From SKVR01 sp964491395 (GTDB lineage: Bacteria; Bacteroidota; Bacteroidia; Bacteroidales; UBA7960), in NCBI GenBank assembly GCA_964491395.1, contig CAZBGI010000010.1:1-64000 (forward strand): a stretch of 64,000 nucleotides of DNA, written 5' to 3'. Shown here in pieces: positions 16,485 through 25,275 of this stretch. Position numbers and translations under genes: made by a program. The stretch's first letter is position 1, and each line of letters opens with the position of its first letter. The notes under the pieces are model-generated. The model saw only the letters and a program-made list of their open reading frames with translations. It was not told the DNA's origin and searched no databases.

Positions 16485-17420
16485 TTAAAAATTTCCATTC
16501 AGTTTTTCCTGTATCCAGTTGGCAATGATTTGGTAGGCTTGTTGTCTTATTTCCGGTTTTTCATTGAGCAGTTCATGCCTTCCCCTGATCAATTTCAGAT
16601 GGGTATTAAAAAAACCTTGTCGTGTGTATTTTTCCCTTACCTTCCCGGGGCCTTTACCAAAATCACCTACCGGATCTTCAGTTCCGGAAATAATAAGGGT
16701 TGCAAAGTTCTTCCTGAATCTTAGTTGTTTTTCTGTTTTAAGCATTTGAAGAGAGCCCTGCATCAGATTCCTGAAGAATCCCAGCGACAACTCAAAGCCA
16801 CACATGGGGTCGTTGATATATTTTTCTACTTCCTTCTCATCAGAGCTTAACCAATCAAAAGAAGTATTGCTGTTTTTAAAGGAAGTATTGAAATTTTTAT
16901 AAAACAGTTGGTTGAGCCATTTGCTTTTAAAATTCTGAGACTTTAGTAAACGAATAACTCTCGTCAGGGCAAGAAATGATTTGAGAGGCGCCGGATTAGG
17001 ATTTCCGGTTCCGGAAAGTATCATTCCATTGAAATACATGGGAAATGTGCAATTGTAATACCTGGCCAACAAAGAGCCCATGCTGTGGCCCATCAGGAAA
17101 ACAGGTACACCGGGATGTGTTTTTCGGATGGATTTGTTAATACCATGAATAACATTGAGCAAATCATCCCATCCACTTTTCCAGGGCAGATGTCCTTGTT
17201 GATTTACTGTTGTGGCTGTCTTTCCATGACCGGGATGATCATGCAGGTATACTGCAAATCCGTGTTGGCACAAATACCTTGCAAATTCATAATATCGCAA
17301 ACTATGCTCCGCCAGACCATGATTAATCTGGATGATGGCAAAGGGTTTGGTGTCCGGCATATAGATGGTTTGAAATACTTCATAGGATTTGATGCGATGA
17401 ATTTTGGTTTTTTCAGTCAT
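16485..17420 (-). CDS. Alpha/beta hydrolase (monoacylglycerol lipase-like)
   Basis: A 311-residue hydrolase of the Hydrolase_4 / serine aminopeptidase-like group. The oxyanion segment NHGLAEHS lies at 33-40, the nucleophile elbow GHSMGS puts the catalytic serine at Ser113, and a triad is completed by Asp249 (SGTEDPVGD) and His282 (RGRHELLNE). The early YLHDHPGHG segment is typical of lysophospholipase/monoacylglycerol lipase-like proteins. The substrate is not known; a lipid ester is likely. No signal peptide is visible. Single gene, upstream of the M13 peptidase and separated from it by 174 bp without features. Confidence 0.82.
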   Translation of the reverse strand: MTEKTKIHRIKSYEVFQTIYMPDTKPFAIIQINHGLAEHSLRYYEFARYLCQHGFAVYLHDHPGHGKTATTVNQQGHLPWKSGWDDLLNVIHGINKSIRKTHPGVPVFLMGHSMGSLLARYYNCTFPMYFNGMILSGTGNPNPAPLKSFLALTRVIRLLKSQNFKSKWLNQLFYKNFNTSFKNSNTSFDWLSSDEKEVEKYINDPMCGFELSLGFFRNLMQGSLQMLKTEKQLRFRKNFATLIISGTEDPVGDFGKGPGKVREKYTRQGFFNTHLKLIRGRHELLNEKPEIRQQAYQIIANWIQEKLNGNF

Positions 17421-17476
17421 GGTATTCCGGGTCTGTTAAAATTGTATCAGTGATAAAATACAATTATTGTTGTACC

Positions 17477-17505
17477 AAAAAAGCCTTACAGGGTAAGGCT
17501 TTTTT
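17477..17505 (-). terminator. Terminator after the cold-shock gene
   Basis: AAAAAAGCCTTAC (17477-17489) pairs with GTAAGGCTTTTTT (17493-17505) around a three-base loop. On the minus strand it lies about 30 bp past the cold-shock gene stop. Confidence 0.8.
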
Positions 17506-17534
17506 GATTCTTAAATGAGTTATGTAATGGGCTG

Positions 17535-17726
17535 TTAAGCCAGTCGAACATTCACTGCATTTAATCCTTTTTTGCCCTCTTTAAGGTCAAAAGTTACATC
17601 GTCGTTTTCGCGGATCTCATCGATCAGCCCTGTTGCATGGACAAAGTATTCTTTGTCTGTTTCTTCTTCTTTAATGAAACCAAATCCTTTGGTTTGATTA
17701 AAAAACTTTACTTTTCCGTTATTCAT
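17535..17726 (-). CDS. Cold-shock domain protein
   Basis: A 63-residue single cold-shock domain. RNP-1 is readable in GFGFIKEEE and RNP-2 as the YFVHATGL segment, which is close to the usual FVH form. I start it at 17726 (MNNGKVKFFNQTKG); thirteen hydrophobic residues readable upstream in frame lie in the AT-rich leader and are not part of the fold. These proteins bind single-stranded nucleic acid and act as RNA chaperones. A TATCTTTG promoter element (minus strand, 17765-17772) implies a leader of roughly 35 nt. Confidence 0.93.
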   Translation of the reverse strand: MNNGKVKFFNQTKGFGFIKEEETDKEYFVHATGLIDEIRENDDVTFDLKEGKKGLNAVNVRLA

Positions 17727-17931
17727 ACTCAATAAAAAATAAAAATAAAAAATTTGATTCAACACAAAGATATTAATAATTCCGAAAAAAAGCTTAAAAT
17801 CAGCTATGTTTAGGAATTTATTTTTTTATACTTTTAGTTGACTCATTATAAGCATGCTAACAGAAAAATAAAAACCTGAAGATAGCTTTTCTCTGAGATG
17901 TTACATACTTAAGCCTTTTGAGAGCTATCAA

Positions 17932-18429
17932 TTAATGTCCGTCTTTGCCTGTATGAACATGCTTATGCTCTATTTCTTCCTGATTGGCTTCCCGGCTATG
18001 GAGAATTTCGCCTTTAAAATGAAGATCATGGCCTGCCAATGGATGGTTAAAATCCATTTTAACGGTTTCATCTGCTATTTCCAGGATTTTTCCTTGCAGG
18101 GGCTGTCCGTTTTGATCGCGCATGGTAACCACGTTTCCTTCAAAAAGCATATCGGTAGCCTCTTCACCTTCAATAACAAATACTGATCTGGGCAAATCAA
18201 TTACCGCCGTCGGATCTGTTTCACCATAAGCCTTGTTCGAAGGAATCATAAAATCAAATGTTTCTCCGGTTTGCAAGTCATTAATGTTCTTCTCAAAGTC
18301 AGGAACCAGATTTCCTACACCAAACAGAAACTCTGCCGGCTTATCTTTTCCTGCAATCTCGATTACTTCTCCATCTGCGCTACCTGAGCGAAGTTCATAC
18401 GTCAGTGTGATTACTTTGGGTGTACTCAT
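17932..18429 (-). CDS. FKBP-type peptidyl-prolyl isomerase, SlyD-like
   Basis: A 165-residue protein with the SlyD layout: an FKBP half from the start (VITLTYELRSGSADGEVIE), an insert-in-flap chaperone domain in the middle (about 70-125), then the rest of the FKBP fold with the MDFNHPLAGHDLHFKGEI segment. The tail has several histidines (HKHVHTGKDGH), a shorter version of the metal-binding tail of SlyD. It catalyses proline cis-trans isomerisation and assists folding, and may bind nickel. An imperfect hairpin (17881-17929) lies past its stop and may be its terminator. Confidence 0.9.
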   Translation of the reverse strand: MSTPKVITLTYELRSGSADGEVIEIAGKDKPAEFLFGVGNLVPDFEKNINDLQTGETFDFMIPSNKAYGETDPTAVIDLPRSVFVIEGEEATDMLFEGNVVTMRDQNGQPLQGKILEIADETVKMDFNHPLAGHDLHFKGEILHSREANQEEIEHKHVHTGKDGH

Positions 18430-18880
18430 AAAATCAATGTATAATTAAATAAAAAAATTTTGGGGCGTACTCATTCATGTTATAATGAGTAACCACCCCA
18501 AGGTTTAATTAAATACGAAATTATAACAAATAATGCAGATTATCAAATTTTTAAGGGTGTTTAAGGTTTCAATAAGATTTTTCTCATTCTTTAACCTTGA
18601 CTGTTTATATGCATGGGTTAAACTCTCTGGTAGTTTGCATGCCCATTAATTCTACCCGGGTATTTGAAAAAGTGGTTACAAAAGGATACCTTTACCATAT
18701 AGCCAGGCAGACAGACAAGTACAGCATAGTGTTTGTGGAAGTATCTAAAAATCATAATTATACTCATAAGGGTCCCTTGACATGTTGGCACATAGCAGAT
18801 CCTTTCGCTATGAGTTTCTGATTCGATTGAAGGTAATGAAGGGATGAGACCTGAAGAGAATTTATATTTTTGAATAATCC
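18430..18880. other. Intergenic region, no gene seen
   Basis: About 450 bp between the divergent FKBP and rpmG genes. The longest plus-strand ORF here (18597-18821) lacks the composition of the neighbouring genes and resembles nothing I know. No repeat or RNA structure stands out. Confidence 0.5.
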
Positions 18881-18911
18881 TTTGCTGGATAAGATTAATT
18901 GATTATCTTTG
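18881..18911 (+). promoter_or_regulatory. Consensus Bacteroidota promoter of rpmG
   Basis: TTTG (18881-18884), a 19-nt spacer, then TATCTTTG (18904-18911): an exact fit to TTTG-N19-TAnnTTTG. The rpmG start codon is 39 nt downstream. Confidence 0.8.
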
Positions 18912-18950
18912 CGCTCCTGAAAATAAAACCTCAAAATACTTCATAATACA

Positions 18951-19139
18951 ATGGCAAAGAAATCAAAAGACGCAAGAGTGCAAATCATTATGGAATGCAC
19001 AGAGCACAAGAACAGCGGAATGCCTGGAACTTCAAGGTACATTTCTACCAAAAACAAGAAAAATTCCCCTGACAGGCTTGAGCTGAAGAAGTACAATCCT
19101 ATTTTAAGAAAAATGACTGTTCACCGCGAAATTAAATAA
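18951..19139 (+). CDS. rpmG: 50S ribosomal protein L33
   Basis: A 62-residue basic protein starting MAKKSKDARVQIIMEC with the conserved GTSRYISTKNKKNSPDRLELKK region (shown in part) and the VHREIK ending. Only one cysteine remains, so it is the form without the four-cysteine zinc ribbon, as is common in Bacteroidota. It is a component of the large ribosomal subunit. The DUF4295 gene follows after 8 bp. I do not see rpmB, which often sits just upstream. Confidence 0.95.
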   Translation: MAKKSKDARVQIIMECTEHKNSGMPGTSRYISTKNKKNSPDRLELKKYNPILRKMTVHREIK

Positions 19140-19147
19140 TTTGAACT

Positions 19148-19303
19148 ATGGCAAAGAAAGTTGTTGCGTCCCTGAAAACAGATACTGGTAAAGGCTACGC
19201 TAAAGTTATCAGAATGGAAAAATCAGCAAAATCCGGAGCTTATGCCTTCAAAGAAGACATTGTAGCAGCTGATAAAGTGAAAGAATATTTTTCAAAGAAA
19301 TAA
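19148..19303 (+). CDS. DUF4295 domain protein
   Basis: A 51-residue basic protein (MAKKVVASLKTDTGKGYAK to AADKVKEYFSKK). It matches what I recall of the DUF4295 family, short Bacteroidota proteins found directly after rpmG and before ftsY, just as here. The gene begins 8 bp after the L33 stop, so the two are co-transcribed. The location and charge suggest an association with the ribosome, but no function is established that I know of. Confidence 0.88.
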   Translation: MAKKVVASLKTDTGKGYAKVIRMEKSAKSGAYAFKEDIVAADKVKEYFSKK

Positions 19304-19376
19304 TTCTTTGGCTGATCAAAGTATTTATAGTGTGTAGGCTATTCAAATTCAGCCTTCCAACACGAACATATATAAG

Positions 19377-19415
19377 AAAGACTTCCCAGATATAATTATT
19401 TTGGAAGTCTTTTTT
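19377..19415 (+). terminator. Terminator after rpmG-DUF4295
   Basis: AAAGACTTCC (19377-19386) pairs with GGAAGTCTTT (19403-19412), followed by more T. A TACCTTTG promoter element for ftsY (19418-19425) begins three bases later, so the terminator and the next promoter nearly touch. Confidence 0.75.
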
Positions 19416-19488
19416 ATTACCTTTGACCCTCATTAGCAGTCCTCCCGGCTGCAATCAAGAAAAACTGATATTATTTAAAATATTACCG

Positions 19489-20445
19489 ATGGGATTATTT
19501 GATATATTTTCCAAAAACAAAAAGGAAAAGTTTGACAAGGGACTTGACAAAACCCGTGAGAATTTCTTTTCAAAACTAGGTAAAGCCGTTGTGGGCAAGT
19601 CAATTGTTGATGCTGATGTACTTGATGATCTGGAAGAAATACTGGTTACCTCTGATGTTGGGGTTTCCACTACACTGCGCATCATTGAGCGCATTGAGGA
19701 ACGGGTGGCAAAAGATAAATATTTAGGAACCGAAGAGCTTAACCGTATTCTGAAAGAAGAAATCAAAGCATTACTGGCTCAAAATACCATCAACGATTTT
19801 CGGGAGTTTGGAATTGATAAAACAGAAAGTCCCTATGTAATAATGGTGGTGGGAGTAAATGGCGTAGGCAAAACAACTACCATCGGAAAACTGGCCCATA
19901 AATTTAAAGCAGCCGGAAAATCGGTTGTTTTGGGTGCTTCAGATACTTTCAGAGCAGCTGCCGTAGATCAACTTACCATTTGGTCCAACCGGGTGGATGT
20001 TCCTATTGTATCGCAGGGCATGGGTGCTGATCCTGCTTCTGTAGCTTTCGAAACGGTTTCTTATGCCAAACAACATAATATTGATGTGGCCATCATAGAT
20101 ACAGCCGGTCGTTTGCACAATAAAGTAGGATTGATGAACGAGCTTAGTAAGATTAAACGGGTAATGCAAAAGCAGGTGGAAACAGCTCCTCACGAAATTT
20201 TACTGATATTGGATGGCTCAACCGGACAGAATGCCTTTGAACAGGCAAAACAATTTACTGCAGCTACCGAAGTTAATGCACTTGCCATTACCAAACTCGA
20301 TGGTACAGCCAAAGGGGGGGTGGTTATCGGTGTGAGCGACCAGTTTAAAATACCGGTGAAATATATTGGTGTGGGAGAAGGAGTAGATGACCTGCAGCTT
20401 TTTGATCGTGACGCTTTTGTTGATACACTTTTTGATCGACAGTAA
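19489..20445 (+). CDS. ftsY: Signal recognition particle receptor FtsY
   Basis: A 318-residue SRP-family GTPase that docks ribosome-SRP complexes to the inner membrane. I start at 19489 (MGLFDIFSKNKKEKF); residues readable upstream in frame lie over the promoter. A short basic N-terminal helix is followed by the N domain and the G domain: G1 GVNGVGKTT, the DTFRAAA box, G3 DTAGR, G4 TKLDGTAKGG, and the C-terminal GVGEGVDDLQLF. The long acidic A domain of Escherichia coli FtsY is missing, as in many other bacteria. It lies downstream of rpmG-DUF4295, a conserved Bacteroidota arrangement. Confidence 0.96.
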   Translation: MGLFDIFSKNKKEKFDKGLDKTRENFFSKLGKAVVGKSIVDADVLDDLEEILVTSDVGVSTTLRIIERIEERVAKDKYLGTEELNRILKEEIKALLAQNTINDFREFGIDKTESPYVIMVVGVNGVGKTTTIGKLAHKFKAAGKSVVLGASDTFRAAAVDQLTIWSNRVDVPIVSQGMGADPASVAFETVSYAKQHNIDVAIIDTAGRLHNKVGLMNELSKIKRVMQKQVETAPHEILLILDGSTGQNAFEQAKQFTAATEVNALAITKLDGTAKGGVVIGVSDQFKIPVKYIGVGEGVDDLQLFDRDAFVDTLFDRQ

Positions 20446-20600
20446 CTTCCTCAACCCTGGAATTGCCCTTTTTTCATCCTGAAATTGTTTGTTCCCAATT
20501 TCGGTACTTTTTCATATTAATATAATCCCGAGGACTTAACCTCTGAGGGCTGATTGGTTAAGATCCCGGACTTTATGTCTTTAATCCTGTATGTGAGTAT

Positions 20601-21890
20601 ATGGCTGCTGAAAAACACATTAATATCATAACCCTGGGTTGTTCGAAAAACCTGGTGGATTCAGAGAAAATAATGGGTCAACTTCAACATGGTCCTTTTC
20701 GAATTACCCATGATGCCGACGGCCCTTCTGATATTGTGATAATCAATACCTGTGGTTTTATTGGTGATGCCAAAGAAGAATCCATTGATACGATATTGCA
20801 GTATACCGAAGCAAAAAAAAAGGGGCTGGTGCAGGAGGTAATTGTTACCGGCTGCTTGTCGCAGCGCTATAAAGATGCGCTCAAGGAAGAGATACCAGAG
20901 GCTGATGCCTGGTTTGGTGTCGATAATCCTTCAGAGCTTTTCGGATACCTGCGGCAAAAATACGCTCATCATAACCAGGAACGACTCCTTACTACTCCTT
21001 CTCATTTTGCCTATTTGAAAATTGCAGAAGGTTGTGATCGGACCTGCTCTTTTTGTGCAATTCCCTTAATCCGTGGTAAGTTTGTTTCCCGCACCATCGG
21101 GAGCCTGGTGGAAGAAGCTACTGAATTATCCCGAAAAGGGGTGAAGGAGTTGTTGCTGATTGCACAGGATTTAAGTTATTATGGCTATGATTTAGAGAAA
21201 AGGAGCATGTTGGCAGATTTACTTCGCCAACTAGTAAAAATTGACGGCATTGAATGGATTCGTCTTCATTATGCATACCCCCGGAACTTTCCCGAAGATG
21301 TTATTGACCTGATGGCTGAAGAACCCAAAATCTGCAGGTATCTGGATATTCCGCTACAACATATTAGTGATACGGTGCTAAAATCGATGCGGCGCAACAA
21401 TAATAAAGCTACCACCCTGTCGTTGCTTGAGACTTTTCGTCGCAAAGTTCCCGATGTAGCTCTGCGTACTACCTTGCTTGTGGGATATCCGGGTGAAACC
21501 TCTGAACATTTTAAGGAATTGCTGGATTTTGTTAAAGAAACCCGGTTTGAAAGGTTGGGAGTGTTTACTTATTCACCCGAGGAAGGTACAAAGGCTTTTC
21601 AACTGGAGGATACCCTCACGGCAGAGGAAAAACAGCAAAGGGCTGATACTCTGATGGATATACAACAACAAATTTCGTGGCAACTGAATGAAGAAAAAGT
21701 CGGGAAAACCTTTCGGGTTTTAGTTGACAGGGAAGAAGAAGAATTCTTTGTAGGAAGAACAGAATACGATTCCCCCGAGGTTGATAACGAAGTATATGTC
21801 GCTAAAAGTGAGGGAATGATTCCGGGTGAATTTTACAACGTAAAAATTACCTCTGCCTCTGATTTTGATTTAACTGGAGAAAAGGTCTAA
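20601..21890 (+). CDS. rimO: Ribosomal protein S12 methylthiotransferase RimO
   Basis: A 429-residue radical-SAM enzyme that adds a methylthio group to an aspartate of ribosomal protein S12. The UPF0004 domain carries Cys14, Cys51 and Cys85 for the auxiliary cluster; the radical-SAM motif is Cys145-x3-Cys149-x2-Cys152. A C-terminal TRAM domain runs from about 365. MiaB, the tRNA relative, is unlikely because the IITLGCSKNLVDSE opening and IAEGCDRTCSFCAIP segment are of RimO type. The distance from ftsY is 155 bp, so it may have its own promoter. Ends at a bidirectional terminator. Confidence 0.95.
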   Translation: MAAEKHINIITLGCSKNLVDSEKIMGQLQHGPFRITHDADGPSDIVIINTCGFIGDAKEESIDTILQYTEAKKKGLVQEVIVTGCLSQRYKDALKEEIPEADAWFGVDNPSELFGYLRQKYAHHNQERLLTTPSHFAYLKIAEGCDRTCSFCAIPLIRGKFVSRTIGSLVEEATELSRKGVKELLLIAQDLSYYGYDLEKRSMLADLLRQLVKIDGIEWIRLHYAYPRNFPEDVIDLMAEEPKICRYLDIPLQHISDTVLKSMRRNNNKATTLSLLETFRRKVPDVALRTTLLVGYPGETSEHFKELLDFVKETRFERLGVFTYSPEEGTKAFQLEDTLTAEEKQQRADTLMDIQQQISWQLNEEKVGKTFRVLVDREEEEFFVGRTEYDSPEVDNEVYVAKSEGMIPGEFYNVKITSASDFDLTGEKV

Positions 21891-21932
21891 ATGAGCTAAA
21901 TATCGAAGTGTAGGAAGGATATCGTCAATAAC

Positions 21933-21972
21933 AAAAAACCCTTGATACAATGATATGTACAAGGGTTTTTTT
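21933..21972. terminator. Bidirectional terminator between rimO and tRNA-Met
   Basis: AAAAAACCCTTG (21933-21944) pairs with CAAGGGTTTTTT (21960-21971). A-run on one side and T-run on the other let it end both rimO and the minus-strand tRNA gene, whose last base is at 21974. Confidence 0.85.
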
Positions 21973-21973
21973 G

Positions 21974-22047
21974 TAGCGGGGACGAGAGTTGAACTCGTGA
22001 CCTTCGGGTTATGAATCCGACGCTCTAACCACCTGAGCTACCCCGCC
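21974..22047 (-). tRNA. tRNA-Met (CAT), elongator type
   Basis: A 74-nt cloverleaf on the minus strand. The acceptor stem is GGCGGGG with CCCCGCT, leaving a G1-U72 wobble; the D arm is GCTC...GAGC, the anticodon loop TTCATAA gives CAT, and the T arm is ACGAG-TTCAACT-CTCGT. Base 73 is A and CCA is not encoded. The C1-A72 mismatch of initiator tRNA is absent. A lysidine-modified tRNA-Ile with the same CAT anticodon cannot be fully excluded. A31-C39 is not paired. Confidence 0.92.
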
Positions 22048-22112
22048 GCTTTGTTTGTTTTAATGAGCTTTCCTTGTGTTTGGCAGCCTTTGTGCTGTCG
22101 TTTTGAGTGGTG

Positions 22113-22142
22113 CAAAAATAGTAAAGAAATTTAATATACAAG
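22113..22142 (-). promoter_or_regulatory. Promoter of the tRNA-Met gene
   Basis: On the minus strand TATTTTTG (22120-22113) fits TAnnTTTG, with CTTG (22142-22139) 18 nt upstream in the -33 position. It lies about 65 bp before the tRNA 5' end. Confidence 0.45.
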
Positions 22143-22163
22143 GGATAATTAAAAAAAAGTTTC

Positions 22164-23063
22164 CTAAACTTTCTTTGCCCTTTTCAAGCTTGCAGACTGG
22201 CTTAAGAAAATACCTGATATAACAATAATGATTCCCAGTATTTTGCTGATATCGATGCTTTCTCGCAACAGGAAATAGGAGAACACAGCGGTAAATACAG
22301 GAATCAGATTGGCAAAGACAGAGGCACGGGCAACCCCGATAACCCTCACTGCTATGGTGAAAAACATAAATGCCAGAGTGGATGCAAATATGGCCAGTTT
22401 TACAAGGGCCCAAATTAATTCAGCAGTAGGTTTTACAGTAACAAAAGAGGAAAAGTCAAAAATCAGGAACAAGGGGAGAAAAAACAAGGCACCCAGCAGG
22501 TTCTGAACTTTGATGATGGTAAAGGAAGAATATTTAAACGATAGCTTTTTCAGATAAATGATGTTAATCAGAGCTGAAGCAACTGCCAGGAAAAGCAATC
22601 CGATACCCAAAGGAGATGCGCTAAAACGAAACTCAAAATCCAGCACCATGATGATGACACCGGTAAATGAAATGAAAAAGCCAATCAGGTTGAGCCTTGT
22701 TATTCGTTCCCCGAAAACCATATATCCCAGCAAAGGAGTAAAGACAGGGATGGTTGCAATGATGACCGCTGCAATGGTGGGAGTTACAAATTTTAAGCCG
22801 AAACTTTCCCCAATAAAATAGAGAAAAGGAGAAAAAAACGTCAATAACGCAAATGCCTTATAATCCTGTTTTTGTATTTTCTCCTTCTTACCCAGCAACC
22901 CCAGGATAAGAAAAAGAAAAACTGAAGATAAACTCAATCTAAGAAACATGGTGGTGATGGGCTCATAGTAGTTGTATACCACTTTCATCCAAACGTAGGA
23001 AATTCCCCAGAATATAATGGCCAGTAAAGTCAGAAGGTAAACCAGTAATACATTTTTTTGCAT
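22164..23063 (-). CDS. EamA (DMT) family transporter
   Basis: A 299-residue protein with about ten membrane helices in two EamA repeats (about 10-140 and 155-290). The LTLLAIIFWGISYVWMK opening and repeated ALLTF/IPVFT segments are typical of the drug/metabolite transporter superfamily. Such proteins export metabolites or drugs; the substrate is unknown. The C-terminus is basic (LKRAKKV), which places it in the cytoplasm. Single gene, divergent from the START-like gene across a 260-bp spacer. Confidence 0.85.
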   Translation of the reverse strand: MQKNVLLVYLLTLLAIIFWGISYVWMKVVYNYYEPITTMFLRLSLSSVFLFLILGLLGKKEKIQKQDYKAFALLTFFSPFLYFIGESFGLKFVTPTIAAVIIATIPVFTPLLGYMVFGERITRLNLIGFFISFTGVIIMVLDFEFRFSASPLGIGLLFLAVASALINIIYLKKLSFKYSSFTIIKVQNLLGALFFLPLFLIFDFSSFVTVKPTAELIWALVKLAIFASTLAFMFFTIAVRVIGVARASVFANLIPVFTAVFSYFLLRESIDISKILGIIIVISGIFLSQSASLKRAKKV

Positions 23064-23324
23064 GGATTTTATAAAATTTGCGCAAACCTACGAATTTTTT
23101 GCAAGCAAGAGAACGATTCCTGAAACTTGAATGGGTATGGTAAAATATACCGGCGGATTATTTTGGGGGGATTTTTTGATTTCCACTATCCCATGGGTTA
23201 ATAAGACCACTTGTTTTATAAACAAATTGTTGATAAATTAATCGAAAATAAAGCAGGAAAACACGCTGTATCTTCGTTTTTTTTGTATATTGCACCAAAC
23301 AATAGTTCTTAAAAGTGTTTGCTT

Positions 23325-23708
23325 ATGACTCCTTTACAGAAATTTACCATTGAGTTTCCCATGAAAGTGTCCCCCCGGTTGCTTTTTACCCTCATCAGCA
23401 CTTCTGAGGGGCTTGCTCGCTGGTTTGCAGATAAAGTAACCGTTCAGGATGATATTTTCCTTTTTGAGTGGGAGGGAAGTCAACAGTCAGCAAAGCTGCT
23501 GGAATCAAAAGAACCAGAGTATGTGAGGTTTGAATGGACCGATGATTTTCATGAGGGATTTATCCTGGATTTACAAATCAGCCATGAACCTGTATCGGGA
23601 GAATCGGCCCTTATTGTTAGCGATTATGCTGAGGAGTCTGACATGGACTTTACCCAAATGTGGTGGAAAACACAACTGGCAAAATTGCAAAGGTCATTTA
23701 ATAGCTAA
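23325..23708 (+). CDS. START-like domain protein (SRPBCC fold)
   Basis: A 127-residue protein with the AHSA1/START-like fold: KFTIEFPMKVSPRLLFTLISTSEGLARWFAD (shown in part), a central FLFEWEGS strand and a long C-terminal helix with WWKTQLAKLQRSF. It matches what I recall of a Bacteroidota family of about 130 residues. I start at the ATG at 23325 rather than the upstream TTG. The fold forms a hydrophobic cavity that usually binds a lipid or other hydrophobic ligand; the function here is unknown. TATATTGC upstream (near 23287) may be the -7 promoter element. Confidence 0.75.
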   Translation: MTPLQKFTIEFPMKVSPRLLFTLISTSEGLARWFADKVTVQDDIFLFEWEGSQQSAKLLESKEPEYVRFEWTDDFHEGFILDLQISHEPVSGESALIVSDYAEESDMDFTQMWWKTQLAKLQRSFNS

Positions 23709-23787
23709 CCTCTGGTCACACCGTCTTAATTGAAAACAAAAAGTAAATCCATTTTACACATTCTTCCCGCTTCTGTTTGACAATTTC

Positions 23788-25275
23788 TTAAAGTCCCGGT
23801 GCCTCAAGTTTAAACCAGTCTTTAACAAAATCGGAATGATCCTTGGGAGCTTTGTAGTGTTTAAACTCATTGGCTTTAGGTCTGTACTGGTAGTCTTTGG
23901 CCCATTTTGTATAGTTCTTCCGGATATCCTTCAATGCTTCAATTACGTAATAAAGCTCCTGGTCGGTCATGGTTGGGTGCAGAGAGAGTCTTATCCAGCC
24001 GGGTTTGTCCGATAAGTCGCCGGTATTGATTTTGCTGGTAATACTACGGGAATGTTCATAATCAACATTGAGCAGGTAATGTCCATAGGTTCCTGCACAG
24101 GCACAGCCCCCTCTTACCTGTATTCCATAACGGTCGTTGAGTAATTTCACTACCAGGTTGTAGTGCATGTTCTCAAAATAAAAAGATATTACACCCAGTC
24201 TCTCCTGCGTATTGTCAGCAAGGATGCTTAATCCGGGGATGGCTGGAAATTCCTTAAACACGATTTCAGTCAGTTCATTTTCCCTTTTGTGAATATTCTC
24301 AACCCCCATCTGATCTTTCAGATTAATAGCAAGGGCGGCCTTGATGGTCTGCAAAAATCCGGGGGTACCGCCATCCTCTCTGAGTTCGATATCGTCGATA
24401 TATTTGTATTCACCCCAGGGATTGGTCCAGTCTACCGTTCCTCCACCGGGGTTATCGGGCACATCAGAATTGTAAATCGAAGAGTCAAAGATTAAAACAC
24501 CGGGAGTGCCCGGTCCGCCCATGAATTTATGAGGGGAGAACATGACCGCATCCAGTTTTTCCAAGGGATCACCAGGATGCATATTAATTTCATCGTAAGG
24601 TGCTGAAGCGGCATAATCGATAAAACAGATTCCTTCGTGTTCATGCATTATACGTGCAAGCTCATGCACCGGGGTGCGAATGCCCGTTACATTAGAACAG
24701 GCTGTAAAAGAGCCGATTTTAAGTTTTCTGTCTTTATGTTTTTCCAGTTCTGTTCTCAGGTTTTCCAAATCTATGAGCATATCCCTGCCGGGTTTTATGA
24801 CAACCACATCTGCAGTAGTTTCAAACCATGAAGTGTGATTGGAATGATGCTCCATATGAGATATAAAGACTACGGGTTTTTCATTTTCCTGCATGCATTT
24901 TCCGGCAGAGAGTTTACCGCAAACCCTCAAACCCAGAATTCGCTGAAATTTATTGATGATGGTTGTCATTCCACTTCCGGCAGTGATGATTACATCCTGT
25001 GGGCCGGCATTTACGTGTTCTTTGATTTTTTTATGCGCATAATGATAGGCATTGGTCATAAGCGTGCCGGTTTCACTGGCTTCGGTATGTGTATTGCCCA
25101 CAAAAGGGCCAAATTTTTCCAGCAAAGTTGTTTCTACAGGTTTATAAAGCCTGCCGCTGGCAATCCAGTCAGCATATACCAATTTCTGAATTCCGTAAGG
25201 AGAAACAAAAGTTTGATCTATTCCGATAATATTTTTGCGAAACTTCTCAAAATACTTTTCTGATTGCTCTATCAT
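23788..25275 (-). CDS. Class V aminotransferase (cysteine desulfurase/selenocysteine lyase-like)
   Basis: A 495-residue PLP enzyme of fold type I. The PLP lysine is Lys250 in MFSPHKFMGG, and Asp220 in FIDYAASAPYDE pairs with the pyridine nitrogen. The RGGCACAGTYGHYLL segment near the C-terminus places cysteines where cysteine desulfurases hold their active cysteine, but this long (about 480-500 residue) group has an extra C-terminal region and its substrate is not known to me. It may release sulfur from cysteine or act on a related amino acid. Single gene; starts 626 bp from the divergent outer-membrane protein gene. Confidence 0.8.
   Translation of the reverse strand: MIEQSEKYFEKFRKNIIGIDQTFVSPYGIQKLVYADWIASGRLYKPVETTLLEKFGPFVGNTHTEASETGTLMTNAYHYAHKKIKEHVNAGPQDVIITAGSGMTTIINKFQRILGLRVCGKLSAGKCMQENEKPVVFISHMEHHSNHTSWFETTADVVVIKPGRDMLIDLENLRTELEKHKDRKLKIGSFTACSNVTGIRTPVHELARIMHEHEGICFIDYAASAPYDEINMHPGDPLEKLDAVMFSPHKFMGGPGTPGVLIFDSSIYNSDVPDNPGGGTVDWTNPWGEYKYIDDIELREDGGTPGFLQTIKAALAINLKDQMGVENIHKRENELTEIVFKEFPAIPGLSILADNTQERLGVISFYFENMHYNLVVKLLNDRYGIQVRGGCACAGTYGHYLLNVDYEHSRSITSKINTGDLSDKPGWIRLSLHPTMTDQELYYVIEALKDIRKNYTKWAKDYQYRPKANEFKHYKAPKDHSDFVKDWFKLEAPGL

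Noticed and set aside
18597..18821. Plus-strand 74-residue ORF
   Set aside because: Unusual composition, no family resemblance, no ribosome-binding site; probably chance.
21974..22047. Initiator tRNA
   Set aside because: The C1-A72 mismatch of initiator tRNA-fMet is absent; G1-U72 is formed instead.
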